Below, piece after piece: positions 1 to 9,424 of a DNA stretch of 51,867 bases (positions are counted from its first letter, which is position 1; every line of letters begins with the position of its first letter). This stretch comes from Streptomyces roseoverticillatus. GTDB lineage: Bacteria > Actinomycetota > Actinomycetes > Streptomycetales > Streptomycetaceae. The notes below the pieces were generated by a model. That model was not told where the DNA came from. It made no database searches and saw only the letters and a list, made by a program, of their open reading frames with translations. Where the stretch lies: positions 1 to 51,867 of the forward strand of contig NZ_JOFL01000036.1 in NCBI RefSeq assembly GCF_000719265.1, in the 5' to 3' direction. Made by a program: the position numbers and the translations under genes.

Positions 1-104
1 TCCACCGCAGAGCTACACCCCCAAAGAACCCCTTTAACACCACCAGATGGGGGATATGGGTACTACGTCAGACAGCAACTGCCGAAACCCCAGAGAACGC
101 CGCG

Positions 105-602
105 TTGACGCGCGGCACCGTGGTCGTGGAGGCCGAGTACCGCAGCGGCTCACTGGTGACGGCCCGTCGCGCCCGCCGGCTCGGACGGCAGATGATGGGT
201 GTGCCCGGGCCCGTCACATCCGGCCTCTCGGCCGGCGTCCACGAACTGCTCCGCGAGGACGCGGCCCTCGTCACCGACGCCGACGAGATCGCCGAGCTCG
301 TCGGCGGCATCGGTGACCTCGCCCCCGAGCGCCACGGCCCCGTCGTCGCGCGCGACCTGCTGGCCAGGGCGGCGGCCATGGTGCTCGAAGCCGTGCCCGG
401 AGGCAGCGGCGGCGACGCGGACCTCATTGCGCGAAACGCGGGCCTGAGCAGGGATCAGACGCTCGCCAGGCTGTACGAGCTGCAGTCCCTCGGCTTCGTC
501 GAACGCCACGATGATCACTGGAAGTTGGCCGCCCCACCGTCAACATCCGGCATCCCCAAGCCCCCCGGACGGCGCCCGTCCGCGCGGCGAGGCGGTTCTT
601 GA
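105..602 (+). CDS. dprA: DprA (DNA processing protein A), C-terminal part only
   Basis: DprA binds single-stranded DNA and loads RecA on incoming DNA. This fragment holds the end of the Rossmann domain ([20 protein letters not shown], then [24 protein letters not shown] in the same run) and a C-terminal winged-helix region near residues 85-145. A full DprA has about 370-400 residues, so over half is missing. The frame is open upstream to base 3, but only from about position 99 (AALTRG) does it look like DprA; before that the translation is unlike the family and the bases are less GC-rich. The TTG at 105 is a formal start only. Either the gene is interrupted here or the window begins at a contig or junction artefact. 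Downstream, 240 bases separate it from whiG, the normal Streptomyces order. Confidence 0.8.
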   Translation: MTRGTVVVEAEYRSGSLVTARRARRLGRQMMGVPGPVTSGLSAGVHELLREDAALVTDADEIAELVGGIGDLAPERHGPVVARDLLARAAAMVLEAVPGGSGGDADLIARNAGLSRDQTLARLYELQSLGFVERHDDHWKLAAPPSTSGIPKPPGRRPSARRGGS

Positions 603-840
603 CCTGGGGCGATCGGGTGAAAAGGTTAAGGGGACGACCGCGGCCGCCGATACGGCGAGGCCCGTACGGCCACCCGCGCCCCGGCGGCTGCACGCCGGTG
701 CGGCCGGCGGGGAACCCATCCGCACACCGACCGAAGAGGACTCATCGCATACCGCAACTCAGCAGTCACGCTACGCTCACGGGATTCCAGCCATTCGTAC
801 CACTCGATCCACGTCACAGCAGAACGGCTCAAGACGACGA

Positions 841-1677
841 ATGCCCCAGCACACCTCCGGTTCGGACCGCGCGGCGGTGCCGCCCGCGGCGCGCGGCGCC
901 GAGCGCCCTCCCGCACCCTCGACGCTCGATGAGCTGTGGCGGTCGTACAAGGCCTCGGGCGACGACCGGCTGCGGGAACAGCTGATCCTCCACTACTCGC
1001 CCCTGGTGAAGTACGTGGCGGGGCGCGTCAGCGTCGGTCTGCCGTCCAATGTCGAGCAGGCGGACTTCGTGTCCTCGGGGATCTTCGGACTCATCGACGC
1101 CATCGAGAAGTTCGACCCCGCCCGGGAGATCAAGTTCGAGACATACGCCATCACCCGGATCCGCGGGGCGATGATCGACGAACTGCGTGCGCTGGACTGG
1201 ATCCCGCGCTCCGTCCGCCAGAAGGCCCGCGCGGTCGAGCGTGCGTACGCCACGCTGGAGGCCGAGCTGCGGCGCACCCCCACCGAGGCCGAGGTGGCGG
1301 CCGAGATGGGCATCGGCATCGAGGAACTGCACGGCGTCTTCAGCCAGTTGTCGCTCACCAACGTGGTCGCCCTGGAGGACCTCCTGCACGCCGGCGCCGA
1401 GGGCGGCGAACGGCTGAGCCTGATGGACACCCTGGAGGACACCGCCGCCGACGACCCCGTCGAGGTCGCCGAGGACCGCGAGCTGCGCCGCCTCCTCGCC
1501 CGCGCGATCAACACTCTCCCCGAGCGCGAGAAGACCGTGGTCACCCTCTACTACTACGAGGGCCTCACGCTGGCCGAGATCGGGCACGTCCTCGGTGTCA
1601 CGGAGAGCAGGGTCAGCCAGATCCACACGAAGTCGGTGCTCCAGCTGAGGGCCAAGCTGGCGGACGTCGGCCGCTGA
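841..1677 (+). CDS. whiG: RNA polymerase sigma factor WhiG
   Basis: WhiG is the FliA-class sigma factor that commits Streptomyces aerial hyphae to sporulation. The product has 278 residues. Sigma region 2 lies near residues 45-115 ([33 protein letters not shown]), region 3 near 130-175, and region 4 with its helix-turn-helix near 215-270 ([20 protein letters not shown], then [13 protein letters not shown]). The ATG at 841 ([12 protein letters not shown]) was chosen because this N-terminus is as I recall it for Streptomyces WhiG; no strong ribosome binding site precedes it. The frame is open upstream to about 511, but that part looks non-coding. Gene position after dprA and before the TetR gene matches the conserved whiG locus. 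Confidence 0.97.
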   Translation: MPQHTSGSDRAAVPPAARGAERPPAPSTLDELWRSYKASGDDRLREQLILHYSPLVKYVAGRVSVGLPSNVEQADFVSSGIFGLIDAIEKFDPAREIKFETYAITRIRGAMIDELRALDWIPRSVRQKARAVERAYATLEAELRRTPTEAEVAAEMGIGIEELHGVFSQLSLTNVVALEDLLHAGAEGGERLSLMDTLEDTAADDPVEVAEDRELRRLLARAINTLPEREKTVVTLYYYEGLTLAEIGHVLGVTESRVSQIHTKSVLQLRAKLADVGR

Positions 1678-1737
1678 CACCGGCGGGATTCCTCCCTCGG
1701 CGTCGTCCCGGCCCCCGGCAATCCGTAAAGTGGGGAC

Positions 1738-2319
1738 GTGCCCAGGATTCGAGCGGCCTCAGTGGCCGAGCACCGGACGATGCAGCGCGGCGCCCTGCTG
1801 GACGCCGCCCGCTCCCTGCTGTCCGAGGGCGGCACGGAGGCGCTGACCTTCCCGGCCCTGGCCGAGCGCACGGGACTGGCCCGGTCCTCGGTCTACGAGT
1901 ACTTCCGCTCGCGGGCGGCCGTGGTCGAGGAACTGTGCGCCGTCGACTTCCCCGTGTGGGCGGCGGAAGTCGAGGCCGCCATGGAGGACGCGGACACGCC
2001 CGAGGCGAAGATCGAGGCGTACGTACGCCGTCAGCTGGCCCTCGTCGGCGACCGCCGCCACCGCGCCGTGGTCGCGATCTCCGCCGGAGAGCTGGACGCG
2101 GGCGCGCGCGAGAAGATCCGGGCCGCCCACGGCGGGCTCATCGCCATGGTCGTGGAGGCCCTCGAAGGCCTCGGCCACGAGCAGCCGCGACTGGCCGCCA
2201 TGCTCCTGCAGGGCGTCGTCGACGCCGCCGTACGCCGGATCGAGCTCGGCGCGGCCGAGGAGCCGGACCGCATCATCGAGGCGGCCGTGTCCATGGCGCT
2301 GCGCGGCGTCAGGGGCTGA
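1738..2319 (+). CDS. TetR/AcrR family transcriptional regulator
   Basis: A DNA-binding repressor-type protein of 193 residues. The TetR helix-turn-helix lies at about residues 15-60 (LTFPALAERTGLARSSVYEY), and the rest is an alpha-helical ligand and dimer domain with no recognisable effector signature. The start is GTG at 1738. A TAAAGT hexamer at 1726-1731 could be a -10 box only six bases before it, which suggests a leaderless transcript. It lies 60 bases after whiG and overlaps the convergent M23 gene by 11 bases at the stop codons. A TetR gene directly after whiG is usual in Streptomyces; its target is not evident here. Confidence 0.9.
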   Translation: MPRIRAASVAEHRTMQRGALLDAARSLLSEGGTEALTFPALAERTGLARSSVYEYFRSRAAVVEELCAVDFPVWAAEVEAAMEDADTPEAKIEAYVRRQLALVGDRRHRAVVAISAGELDAGAREKIRAAHGGLIAMVVEALEGLGHEQPRLAAMLLQGVVDAAVRRIELGAAEEPDRIIEAAVSMALRGVRG

Positions 2320-3082
2320 CCGCGGCTGTACCGGCCCCGCCCGACAGCGGCAGCAGCCGGGACGGCGGCCTGCGCAGCATCCACGGCGGCAGCAGGGACA
2401 AGGGGTCCAGGTAGATCTTTCCGCGGAGCAGCCCCCAGTGCAGGCAGGCCCCGGAGCCAGCCGCACCTCCCGCCCCCTTGAGGCAGTGGGAGAGGAATGG
2501 CCCCGCCTGGAGCGTGCCGATCACTTGCCCGGCCGTCACCTCGTCCCCTTCCTTCACCATCGCGTCCACCGGCTCGTACGTGGTCCGCAGCGGTGGCTCG
2601 CCCGTCCCCGCGTGCTTGACCGCCACCACACCCCGCCCTGCGACGGTGCCGGCGAAGGACACGACGCCGGGCGCGGCGGCCCGTACCGCCTGACCCGGGC
2701 GGGCGACGAGATCCACCCCGCGGTGCCCGGCCGCCCAGGGCACCGGCGGCGGCCGCCAGACCCGTACGAGTAGAGGCCGGCCGCCTCGCGCCCCGGCGAC
2801 CGGCCAGGCCCGGTCGCCTTGCTCCGGCCCGCCGCCCCCCGGCCCGGTTCCCGCGGTCGCGAACCGGGCGGATGCCGCAGGCGCGGCGGCGGGCGCCTCG
2901 GGTGCCGGAGCAGGCACGGGGGCGGGGGCGGGCGCCGGAGCGGGTGCCGCCGAGGCCCGTACGCCCGCCATCGCACCGCCGGCGCCCGCTGCCGCGAGGA
3001 CACAGAGCGTGACCGTCCCTGCCTTGACGAGCAGGCGCCGCGTGAAAGATCCGAGCCTTGTCAAAGATCCGATGAGAGTCAT
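2309..3082 (-). CDS. Secreted M23/LytM-domain protein, probably catalytically degenerate
   Basis: A 257-residue exported protein. Residues about 14-45 form a signal peptide or anchor ([19 protein letters not shown]), followed by an Ala-Pro-rich linker ([16 protein letters not shown]) and a LytM domain near 120-235. The domain keeps the HxxxD zinc motif (HRGVD) and a second metal-type His in CLHWGL. The usual HLHFE reads CLHWG, so the first His of HxH is Cys, and the usual TxYxHL reads TTYEPV, so that His is Pro. Both positions normally act in catalysis, so the protein may bind rather than cut peptidoglycan. ATG 3082 gives a sensible signal peptide; the frame is open upstream to 3193. It converges with the TetR gene. 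Confidence 0.85.
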   Translation of the reverse strand: MTLIGSLTRLGSFTRRLLVKAGTVTLCVLAAAGAGGAMAGVRASAAPAPAPAPAPVPAPAPEAPAAAPAASARFATAGTGPGGGGPEQGDRAWPVAGARGGRPLLVRVWRPPPVPWAAGHRGVDLVARPGQAVRAAAPGVVSFAGTVAGRGVVAVKHAGTGEPPLRTTYEPVDAMVKEGDEVTAGQVIGTLQAGPFLSHCLKGAGGAAGSGACLHWGLLRGKIYLDPLSLLPPWMLRRPPSRLLPLSGGAGTAAVSP

Positions 3083-3396
3083 GCCGGTACGGTGGCGGAC
3101 TTCCGGCGATCGCGGGGATCTTGACGGAGATCTGTGGACTACTCGCGGGTTGTGCACAACGTCGTCACCCGCGCCTTCCCGGGTCCCGTACACTTCTCAT
3201 GGCGATCCGGGTCACCGGATCGACTTCGCACGCCCCGCTACCGGCGCGTCAGTCCCTTTTCGGGCAGCCCGGTGGCCGTGTCTCTCGGTCCGCGGAAGGG
3301 TCCTCGCAAGGGCACCGTCCACGGCAGGCGCGTCGGGGCGTCAGGAGCGGCGGCCGCCCGGCCGTCGTGGAACCGAGTATTTCAAGGAGCGCGGCC
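3083..3396. other. Divergent intergenic region and rpsB leader
   Basis: These 314 bases separate the M23 gene (minus strand) from rpsB (plus strand) and must contain both promoters plus an rpsB leader of up to about 200 bases. A TACACT hexamer at 3189-3194 is a possible -10 box for rpsB but has no good -35 partner. An AAGGAGC ribosome binding site lies at 3384-3390. I see no coding region that fits and no recognised ribosomal-protein leader structure. Confidence 0.4.
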
Positions 3397-4272
3397 ATGG
3401 CCGTCGTCACGATGCGGGAGCTGCTGGAGAGCGGCGTCCACTTCGGTCACCAGACCCGTCGTTGGAACCCGAAGATGAAGCGTTTCATCTTCACGGAGCG
3501 CAACGGCATCTACATCATCGACCTGCTCCAGTCGCTGTCGTACATCGACCGCGCCTACGAGTTCGTCAAGGAGACCGTCGCGCACGGCGGCTCCATCATG
3601 TTCGTCGGCACGAAGAAGCAGGCCCAGGAGGCCATCGCCGAGCAGGCGACGCGCGTCGGCATGCCCTACGTCAACCAGCGCTGGCTGGGCGGCATGCTCA
3701 CCAACTTCTCGACCGTCTACAAGCGCCTGCAGCGCCTGAAGGAGCTCGAGCTCATCGACTTCGAGGATGTGGCCGCCTCCGGCCTCACCAAGAAGGAGCT
3801 CCTGGTCCTCTCCCGCGAGAAGGCCAAGCTGGAGAAGACCCTCGGCGGCATCCGCGAGATGCAGAAGGTGCCGAGCGCCGTCTGGATCGTCGACACCAAG
3901 AAGGAGCACATCGCCGTCGGTGAGGCGCGCAAGCTCCGCATCCCGGTCGTCGCGATCCTCGACACCAACTGCGACCCCGACGAGGTCGACTACAAGATCC
4001 CGGGCAACGACGACGCGATCCGCTCCGTCACGCTGCTCACCCGTGTGATCGCCGACGCCGTCGCCGAGGGCCTCATCGCCCGTTCCGGTGCCGCCACCGG
4101 TGACGCGAAGGCCGACAAGGCCGCCGGCGAGCCCCTCGCCGAGTGGGAGCGCGACCTGCTCGAGGGCGAGAAGAAGGCCGACGCCGAGGCTGAGAAGCCC
4201 GCCGAGGCCGAGAAGCCCGCCGAGGCCGAGGCCGCTGCCGAGGCTCCGGCCGCGGACGCCGAGCAGGCCTGA
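3397..4272 (+). CDS. rpsB: 30S ribosomal protein S2
   Basis: Structural protein of the small ribosomal subunit, 291 residues. The S2 fold is unmistakable ([20 protein letters not shown], later WLGGMLTNF and [12 protein letters not shown]). After about residue 225 comes an acidic Ala-Glu-Lys tail with repeated EKPAEA units, as in other Streptomyces S2 proteins and shorter than some. The start at 3397 is set by the AAGGAGC ribosome binding site seven bases upstream and by the conserved [10 protein letters not shown] beginning. It is followed by a strong hairpin and then tsf, the near-universal rpsB-tsf pair. Confidence 0.98.
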   Translation: MAVVTMRELLESGVHFGHQTRRWNPKMKRFIFTERNGIYIIDLLQSLSYIDRAYEFVKETVAHGGSIMFVGTKKQAQEAIAEQATRVGMPYVNQRWLGGMLTNFSTVYKRLQRLKELELIDFEDVAASGLTKKELLVLSREKAKLEKTLGGIREMQKVPSAVWIVDTKKEHIAVGEARKLRIPVVAILDTNCDPDEVDYKIPGNDDAIRSVTLLTRVIADAVAEGLIARSGAATGDAKADKAAGEPLAEWERDLLEGEKKADAEAEKPAEAEKPAEAEAAAEAPAADAEQA

Positions 4273-4292
4273 CAACTCAGTCGGTAGATCAT

Positions 4293-4326
4293 GACGGGGG
4301 ACGGCGCGCAGAGCGCCGCCCCCGTC
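4293..4326 (+). terminator. Hairpin between rpsB and tsf
   Basis: GACGGGGG (4293-4300) pairs with CCCCCGTC (4319-4326). After a single bulged A, CGGCGC (4302-4307) pairs with GCGCCG (4313-4318) around a five-base loop. No T-run follows, which is normal for Streptomyces. It probably attenuates transcription into tsf. Confidence 0.75.
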
Positions 4327-4372
4327 GTGCACCCGTAGTCACCCAACGACTTTCGAGAGAGATTCACAGACC

Positions 4373-5209
4373 ATGGCGAACTTCACCGCCGCTGACGTCA
4401 AGAAGCTCCGTGAGCTCACCGGCGCCGGCATGATGGACTGCAAGAAGGCGCTGGACGAGGCCGAGGGCAACCTCGAGAAGGCCGTCGAGATCGTGCGCGT
4501 CAAGGGCCTGAAGGGCGTGGCCAAGCGCGAGAGCCGCACCACCGAGAACGGCGCCGTCGTCTCCGTCATCGCCGACGACAACACCTCCGGTGTCATCGTC
4601 GAGCTGAAGTGCGAGACCGACTTCGTCGCCAAGGGCGAGAAGTTCGTGGCCGTCGCCGATGCCCTGGCTGCCCACGTCGCCAAGAGCGCCCCGGCCGACG
4701 TCGAGGCCCTCATGGCTTCCGAGATCGAGGCCGGCAAGACCGTCCAGGCGTTCGTGGACGAGGCCAACGCCACCCTCGGCGAGAAGATCGTCGTCGACCG
4801 CTTCGCGCGCTTCGACAACGGCTTCGTCTCCGTGTACATGCACCGCACCGCCGCGGACCTGCCCCCGCAGGTCGGCGTCCTGGTCGAGCTGGACAAGGAG
4901 AACGCCGAGGTCGCCAAGGACGTCGCGCAGCACATCGCCGCCTTCGCGCCGAAGTTCCTCAGCCGCGAGGACATCCCGGCCGAGACGGTCGAGAACGAGC
5001 GCCGCGTCGCCGAGGCCACCGCTCGCGAGGAGGGCAAGCCCGAGGCCGCCCTGCCGAGGATCGTCGAGGGTCGCGTCACCGGCTTCTACAAGGAGAACGT
5101 CCTGCTGGACCAGGCGTTCGCCAAGGACAACAAGAAGTCCGTCCAGAAGATCCTGGACGAGGCCGGTGTCACGCTGAAGCGCTTCGCGCGCATCCGCGTC
5201 GGCGCCTGA
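4373..5209 (+). CDS. tsf: Elongation factor Ts
   Basis: Guanine nucleotide exchange factor for EF-Tu, 278 residues, the usual length for actinobacteria. The N-terminal UBA-like domain (ADVKKLRELTGAGMMDCKKA) is followed by the core dimerisation regions, including LKCETDFVAKGEKF. The end VTLKRFARIRVGA is typical. The start ATG at 4373 has only a weak GAGAGAG purine stretch about ten bases upstream. It sits 100 bases after rpsB, behind the hairpin at 4293-4326, and 162 bases before pyrH, so ratio control between S2 and EF-Ts by the hairpin is plausible. Confidence 0.98.
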   Translation: MANFTAADVKKLRELTGAGMMDCKKALDEAEGNLEKAVEIVRVKGLKGVAKRESRTTENGAVVSVIADDNTSGVIVELKCETDFVAKGEKFVAVADALAAHVAKSAPADVEALMASEIEAGKTVQAFVDEANATLGEKIVVDRFARFDNGFVSVYMHRTAADLPPQVGVLVELDKENAEVAKDVAQHIAAFAPKFLSREDIPAETVENERRVAEATAREEGKPEAALPRIVEGRVTGFYKENVLLDQAFAKDNKKSVQKILDEAGVTLKRFARIRVGA

Positions 5210-5228
5210 GCCGTCAGCAGGGCAGCGA

Positions 5229-5258
5229 TTGACCTGCGACCCGCTAGGGTCGTACGCA
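5229..5258 (+). promoter_or_regulatory. Possible pyrH promoter
   Basis: TTGACC at 5229-5234 resembles a -35 box, and TACGCA at 5253-5258 is a weak -10 candidate at 18-base spacing. It lies between tsf and the pyrH leader hairpin. This is sequence resemblance only. Confidence 0.3.
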
Positions 5259-5295
5259 GCCGATCCCTCACCGGTCGGCCGCTGATGTGACGAGG

Positions 5296-5343
5296 AGGCC
5301 ATTGCCGCACAGGGAACCGAAAGGACCCATCCGGCAATGGCCT
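5296..5343 (+). promoter_or_regulatory. Perfect 12-bp inverted repeat in the pyrH leader
   Basis: AGGCCATTGCCG (5296-5307) is exactly complementary to CGGCAATGGCCT (5332-5343) across a 24-base loop, followed by TTCTTCGT. It ends 28 bases before the pyrH start codon and just before its ribosome binding site. It could end tsf transcription or act as a leader control element for pyrH. Confidence 0.6.
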
Positions 5344-5371
5344 TCTTCGTATGTGCACGAGGAGAGCTCCA

Positions 5372-6151
5372 ATGAATCAGGGTGCGGACGCCCGGCAGGC
5401 TGCCGACGACACCAGTGCTGACCACGGCCCACGCCGCCGGTTCCTGCTCAAACTGTCCGGCGAGGCGTTCGCCGGCGGGGGCGGCCTCGGCGTCGACCCC
5501 GATGTCGTGCACGCCATCGCCCGTGAGATCGCGGCCGTGGTCCGCGAGGGCTACGAGATCGCCGTCGTCATCGGCGGCGGCAACTTCTTCCGTGGCGCCG
5601 AGCTGCAGCAGCGCGGCATGGACCGGGCCCGCTCGGACTACATGGGCATGCTCGGCACCGTGATGAACTCCCTCGCCCTCCAGGACTTCCTGGTCAAGGA
5701 AGGCATCGAGACCCGCGTCCAGACCGGCATCACCATGGGGCAGGTCGCGGAGCCGTTCATCCCGCTGCGCGCCGTGCGCCACCTGGAGAAGGGCCGCGTC
5801 GTGATCTTCGGCGCGGGCATGGGCATGCCCTACTTCTCCACCGACACCACCGCTGCCCAGCGCGCCCTGGAGATCCACGCCGAGGCGATCCTGATGGGCA
5901 AGAACGGCGTCGACGGGATCTACGACTCCGACCCGAAGAAGAACCCCGACGCGGTGAAGTTCGACGCCCTCGAGTACAGCGAGGTGCTCGCACGGGGCCT
6001 GAAGGTCGCCGACGCCACCGCCATCAGCCTGTGCATGGACAACAAGCTGCCGATCCTGGTCTTCGAGCTGCTCGCCGAGGGCAACATCGGCCGTGCGGTC
6101 AAGGGTGAGAAGATCGGCACGCTCGTGAGCGACCAGAGCACGCGGGACTGA
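5372..6151 (+). CDS. pyrH: Uridylate kinase (UMP kinase)
   Basis: Phosphorylates UMP to UDP in pyrimidine nucleotide synthesis; cytosolic hexamer of the amino acid kinase fold. The 259-residue product shows the nucleotide-binding start ([14 protein letters not shown]), the glycine-rich [14 protein letters not shown] segment, and the UMP-binding region [21 protein letters not shown] 5372 (MNQGADA) is preferred over the ATG at 5351 because a GAGGAG ribosome binding site lies eight bases before it. It follows an unusual leader hairpin and precedes frr by 167 bases. Confidence 0.97.
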   Translation: MNQGADARQAADDTSADHGPRRRFLLKLSGEAFAGGGGLGVDPDVVHAIAREIAAVVREGYEIAVVIGGGNFFRGAELQQRGMDRARSDYMGMLGTVMNSLALQDFLVKEGIETRVQTGITMGQVAEPFIPLRAVRHLEKGRVVIFGAGMGMPYFSTDTTAAQRALEIHAEAILMGKNGVDGIYDSDPKKNPDAVKFDALEYSEVLARGLKVADATAISLCMDNKLPILVFELLAEGNIGRAVKGEKIGTLVSDQSTRD

Positions 6152-6318
6152 CCACCCGCACTGCCGTCCGCAGGGGCTGGGCCCGGTGCGGACGGCAACT
6201 CCGTGCCGAGGGAAGACCTCGGCACGGGGATGGACAACTGCCTGCCGGTCGGACACCGTGCAGGAGAAGACGCGCGCAGGGGCGAGGCTCTGCTTACTGA
6301 TAACACCAGGAGCAAGTG

Positions 6319-6876
6319 GTGATCGAAGAGATCCTCCTCGAGGCCGAGGAGAAGATGGAGAAGGCCGTTGTGGTCGCCAAGGAGGACTTCGCGGCGATCC
6401 GCACCGGGCGTGCGCACCCGGCGATGTTCAACAAGATCGTGGCGGACTACTACGGTGCGCTGACGCCGATCAACCAGCTGGCGTCCTTCTCGGTGCCGGA
6501 GCCGCGCATGGCGGTGGTGACGCCCTTCGACAAGAGCGCGCTCCGCAACATCGAGCAGGCGATCCGCGACTCCGACCTCGGCGTCAACCCGAGCAACGAC
6601 GGCAACATCATCCGGGTGACCTTCCCGGAGCTCACGGAGCAGCGCCGCCGGGAGTTCGTCAAGGTCGCGAAGACCAAGGCCGAGGACGCCAAGGTCTCGA
6701 TCCGCTCCGTGCGCCGCAAGGCCAAGGACGCCCTCGACAAGCTCGTCAAGGACAAGGAGTCCGGCGAGGACGAGGTGCGCCGCGCGGAGAAGGAGCTCGA
6801 CGACACCACCGCGAAGTACGTGGCGCAGGTGGACGAGCTGCTCAAGCACAAGGAAGCCGAGCTCCTCGAGGTCTGA
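6319..6876 (+). CDS. frr: Ribosome recycling factor
   Basis: Splits post-termination ribosomes together with EF-G. The 185-residue product has the full RRF fold: long helices of domain I ([20 protein letters not shown]) and the domain II signature ([20 protein letters not shown]). Two consecutive GTG codons occur at 6316 and 6319; the second gives the family's standard length and sits properly behind AGGAGC at 6308-6313. Its stop overlaps the cdsA start in an ATGA arrangement, so the two are translationally coupled. Confidence 0.97.
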   Translation: MIEEILLEAEEKMEKAVVVAKEDFAAIRTGRAHPAMFNKIVADYYGALTPINQLASFSVPEPRMAVVTPFDKSALRNIEQAIRDSDLGVNPSNDGNIIRVTFPELTEQRRREFVKVAKTKAEDAKVSIRSVRRKAKDALDKLVKDKESGEDEVRRAEKELDDTTAKYVAQVDELLKHKEAELLEV

Positions 6877-7979
6877 TGAACGAGACATCCTGGGGGACCC
6901 CGCCGAGCGCCGGATACCGGGGGTCCACCGACCGGGGGCTGTCCTCTGCGGCCCCCTCGGCGGGTCCTGTGCATGAGGCGGGCGTGGCGGCGCAGACTCG
7001 GCCCATGCCCATCGTGCCCTCCTCAGGCGGAGACCAGGACGACCGTGACCAGGGGGCCGCCCATCTCCGCGGCCCCTTGTTCCGCGACGAACAGGAGCCC
7101 GACATCCGGCCCCAGGACCCTGCCCCGGTGCCTGCCTCGCCCGAGTCGCCGAAGGCAGGAAAGAAGAGCGCCGGCCGTGATCTGCGGGCGGCGATAGGGG
7201 TAGGCGTCGGCCTCGGTGCGGTCATTCTCGCCTCCCTGTTCATCTACAAGCCCGTCTTCCTCGGCGTGATCGTGATCGCCGTGGTGGTCGGGCTGTGGGA
7301 GCTGACCTCACGCCTGGCGGAGCGCAAGTCGATCCGCGCCCCGCTGGTGCCGCTCGCGGTCGGCGGGGCCGCAATGGTCATCGCCGGCTATGCCAGCGGT
7401 GCCGAAGGCGCGTGGGTGGCCGTGGCCTTCACGGCCCTGGCGGTCCTCGTGTGGCGCATGACGGAGTCGCCGGACGACTACCTGAAGGACGTCACGGCGG
7501 GCATCTTCGCGGCCTTCTACGTGCCGTTCCTGGCCACCTTCGTGGCCCTCATGCTGGCGGCCGGGGACGGCGCGTGGCGGGTGCTCACGTTCCTGATCCT
7601 GACGGTGGTCAGCGACACGGGGGCGTACGCGGTGGGCTGGAAGTTCGGCAAGCGCAAGCTGGCCCCGCGCATCAGTCCCGGCAAGACGCGCGAGGGGCTG
7701 GTCGGGGCGATGGCCTTCGCGATGGTCGCCGGCGCGCTGTGCATGCAGTTCCTGATCGACGGCGGAGCGTGGTGGGAGGGCCTGCTCCTCGGCTTGGCCG
7801 TCGCGGTCAGCGCCACGCTGGGCGACCTCGGCGAATCCATGATCAAGAGGGATCTCGGCATCAAGGACATGGGCGCCCTGCTGCCGGGACACGGCGGCAT
7901 CATGGACCGGCTGGACTCGCTCCTGCCGACCGCGCCGGTGGTCTGGCTCCTCCTGGTCGTCTTCGTCGGCTCGGCCTGA
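6876..7979 (+). CDS. cdsA: Phosphatidate cytidylyltransferase (CDP-diglyceride synthase)
   Basis: Membrane enzyme that makes CDP-diacylglycerol from phosphatidic acid and CTP, the branch point of phospholipid synthesis. The 367-residue protein has a long, charged cytosolic N-terminus of about 100 residues, then about eight transmembrane segments. The C-terminal CTP-transferase signature is clear ([20 protein letters not shown], then [11 protein letters not shown]). The start at 6876 overlaps the frr stop by one base and gives the N-terminus MNETSW as I recall it for Streptomyces CdsA. A terminator follows at 7999. Confidence 0.95.
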   Translation: MNETSWGTPPSAGYRGSTDRGLSSAAPSAGPVHEAGVAAQTRPMPIVPSSGGDQDDRDQGAAHLRGPLFRDEQEPDIRPQDPAPVPASPESPKAGKKSAGRDLRAAIGVGVGLGAVILASLFIYKPVFLGVIVIAVVVGLWELTSRLAERKSIRAPLVPLAVGGAAMVIAGYASGAEGAWVAVAFTALAVLVWRMTESPDDYLKDVTAGIFAAFYVPFLATFVALMLAAGDGAWRVLTFLILTVVSDTGAYAVGWKFGKRKLAPRISPGKTREGLVGAMAFAMVAGALCMQFLIDGGAWWEGLLLGLAVAVSATLGDLGESMIKRDLGIKDMGALLPGHGGIMDRLDSLLPTAPVVWLLLVVFVGSA

Positions 7980-7998
7980 GGCGGGCCAGGTACCCTGG

Positions 7999-8029
7999 AA
8001 GGGCTCGCTGCTCTGCGGCGGGCCCTTTT
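7999..8029 (+). terminator. Terminator after cdsA
   Basis: A 10-bp stem (AAGGGCTCGC at 7999-8008 with GCGGGCCCTT at 8018-8027, one G-U pair) with a nine-base loop is followed by further T residues. It closes the rpsB-cdsA block 20 bases after the cdsA stop. Confidence 0.75.
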
Positions 8030-8145
8030 CCGGCCCCGCGCCCTGCGGGGGTGCCCCTGTGAGATCTCCGGGTTCCGGCATCGTCCTGCCGCTGGCTCCG
8101 CGATTGCGGAGGTCATCCGCCGTCGTCAATGAGGAGTCTTTGCTC

Positions 8146-9255
8146 ATGGCCCCCGCGCCTGGAGAACTGACGTTCGTCGCCCCCCGGGGGGCCAAGCTGC
8201 CGCCGCGCCACCTCGCCGACCTCTCGCCCGCCGAGCGGCGCGAGGCCGTCTCCGCGATCGGCGAGAAGCCGTTCCGCGCCAAGCAGCTCTCGCAGCACTA
8301 CTTCGCCCGGTACGCGCACGATCCCGCGACGTGGACCGACATCCCCGCGGCGGCGCGCGAGAAGCTCGCCACCGAGCTGCTGCCGGAGCTCATGAGCGTC
8401 GTGCGTCACATCTCCTGCGACGACGACACCACCCGCAAGACCCTCTGGCGCCTGCACGACGGCAAGCTCGTGGAGTCCGTGCTGATGCGCTACCCCGACC
8501 GGGTCACCATGTGCATCAGCTCACAGGCCGGCTGCGGCATGAACTGCCCGTTCTGCGCGACGGGCCAGGCCGGGCTGGACCGGAACCTGTCGACGGCCGA
8601 GATCGTCCACCAGATCGTGGACGGCATGCGGGCCCTGCGCGACGGCGAGGTCCCCGGCGGCCCCGCGCGGCTGTCCAACATCGTCTTCATGGGCATGGGC
8701 GAGCCGCTGGCCAACTACAAGCGGGTCGTCGGCGCCATCCGCCGCCTCACGGACCCCGAGCCGGACGGCCTGGGGCTCTCCCAGCGCGGCATCACCGTCT
8801 CCACCGTCGGCCTGGTCCCCGCGATGCTGCGCTTCGCCGACGAGGGCTTCAAGTGCCGCCTGGCCGTCTCCCTGCACGCGCCGGACGACGAGCTGCGCGA
8901 CACCCTGGTGCCGGTCAACACCCGCTGGAAGGTCCGCGAGGTCCTCGACGCGGCGTGGGAGTACGCGGAGAAGTCCGGCCGCCGGATCTCCATCGAGTAC
9001 GCCCTGATCCGCGATATCAACGACCAGGCATGGCGTGGCGACCTCCTCGGGCGGCTCCTCAAGGGCAAGCGCGTCCACGTCAACCTCATTCCGCTCAACC
9101 CCACCCCGGGGTCGAAGTGGACGGCGTCCCGGCCCGAGGACGAGCGCGCCTTCGTCGCGGCGATCGCCGCGCACGGCGTGCCCGTGACCGTCCGGGACAC
9201 CCGCGGCCAGGAGATCGACGGCGCCTGCGGACAGCTGGCCGCCACCGAGCGCTGA
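8146..9255 (+). CDS. rlmN: 23S rRNA (adenine-2503-C2)-methyltransferase RlmN
   Basis: Radical SAM enzyme that methylates A2503 of 23S rRNA and A37 of some tRNAs. The 369-residue protein has the CxxxCxxC cluster motif (CGMNCPFC, Cys130, Cys134, Cys137), the preceding functional Cys in TMCISSQAG (Cys123), and the C-terminal methyl-carrying Cys in GACGQLA (Cys361). All key cysteines are present, so activity is expected. ATG 8146 is chosen for the GAGGAGT ribosome binding site about ten bases upstream; the frame is open to 8059. It stands alone, between the cdsA terminator and the terminator before the thiamine riboswitch. Confidence 0.96.
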   Translation: MAPAPGELTFVAPRGAKLPPRHLADLSPAERREAVSAIGEKPFRAKQLSQHYFARYAHDPATWTDIPAAAREKLATELLPELMSVVRHISCDDDTTRKTLWRLHDGKLVESVLMRYPDRVTMCISSQAGCGMNCPFCATGQAGLDRNLSTAEIVHQIVDGMRALRDGEVPGGPARLSNIVFMGMGEPLANYKRVVGAIRRLTDPEPDGLGLSQRGITVSTVGLVPAMLRFADEGFKCRLAVSLHAPDDELRDTLVPVNTRWKVREVLDAAWEYAEKSGRRISIEYALIRDINDQAWRGDLLGRLLKGKRVHVNLIPLNPTPGSKWTASRPEDERAFVAAIAAHGVPVTVRDTRGQEIDGACGQLAATER

Positions 9256-9287
9256 GCAGGCGCCGCAGGCCGGACGCCGATCCGTGA

Positions 9288-9312
9288 CGAGGGCACTGAT
9301 ACGGTGCCCTCG
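9288..9312 (+). terminator. Terminator after rlmN
   Basis: CGAGGGCAC (9288-9296) pairs perfectly with GTGCCCTCG (9304-9312) around a seven-base loop. It separates rlmN from the riboswitch that begins about 17 bases later. Confidence 0.75.
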
Positions 9313-9328
9313 CACAAATGAACAATCC

Positions 9329-9413
9329 GACAGGGGAGCGCCCACGGGGCGCTGAGAGTGCGGCACGGCCCGCAGACCCTCGGACCTGATCCGGGTCATA
9401 CCGGCGTAGGGAG
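9329..9413 (+). promoter_or_regulatory. TPP (THI-box) riboswitch
   Basis: The region carries the conserved THI-box blocks in order: ACAGGGGAGC, GCTGAGAGTGCGG, GCAGACCCT, ACCTGATCCGGGTCATACCG and GCGTAGGGAGTC. This aptamer binds thiamine pyrophosphate. The purine-rich stretch GGGAGT at 9408-9413 is the only plausible ribosome binding site for thiB (ATG 9425). It lies in the closing stem of the aptamer, so ligand binding probably blocks translation of the thiamine transporter. Confidence 0.95.
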
Positions 9414-9424
9414 TCAGCTCAACC

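Noticed and set aside
1..100. Terminal repeat of an insertion sequence at the left edge
   Set aside because: I found no inverted-repeat partner, target duplication or transposase sequence within the window to support it.
3121..3396. Longer rpsB or additional small protein in the rpsB leader
   Set aside because: The S2 family starts at [10 protein letters not shown] with an AAGGAGC site; the upstream translation is unlike any S2 protein.
4364..6256. Very long minus-strand open frame opposite tsf and pyrH
   Set aside because: It is a shadow of strongly conserved plus-strand genes and has no family resemblance or ribosome binding site.
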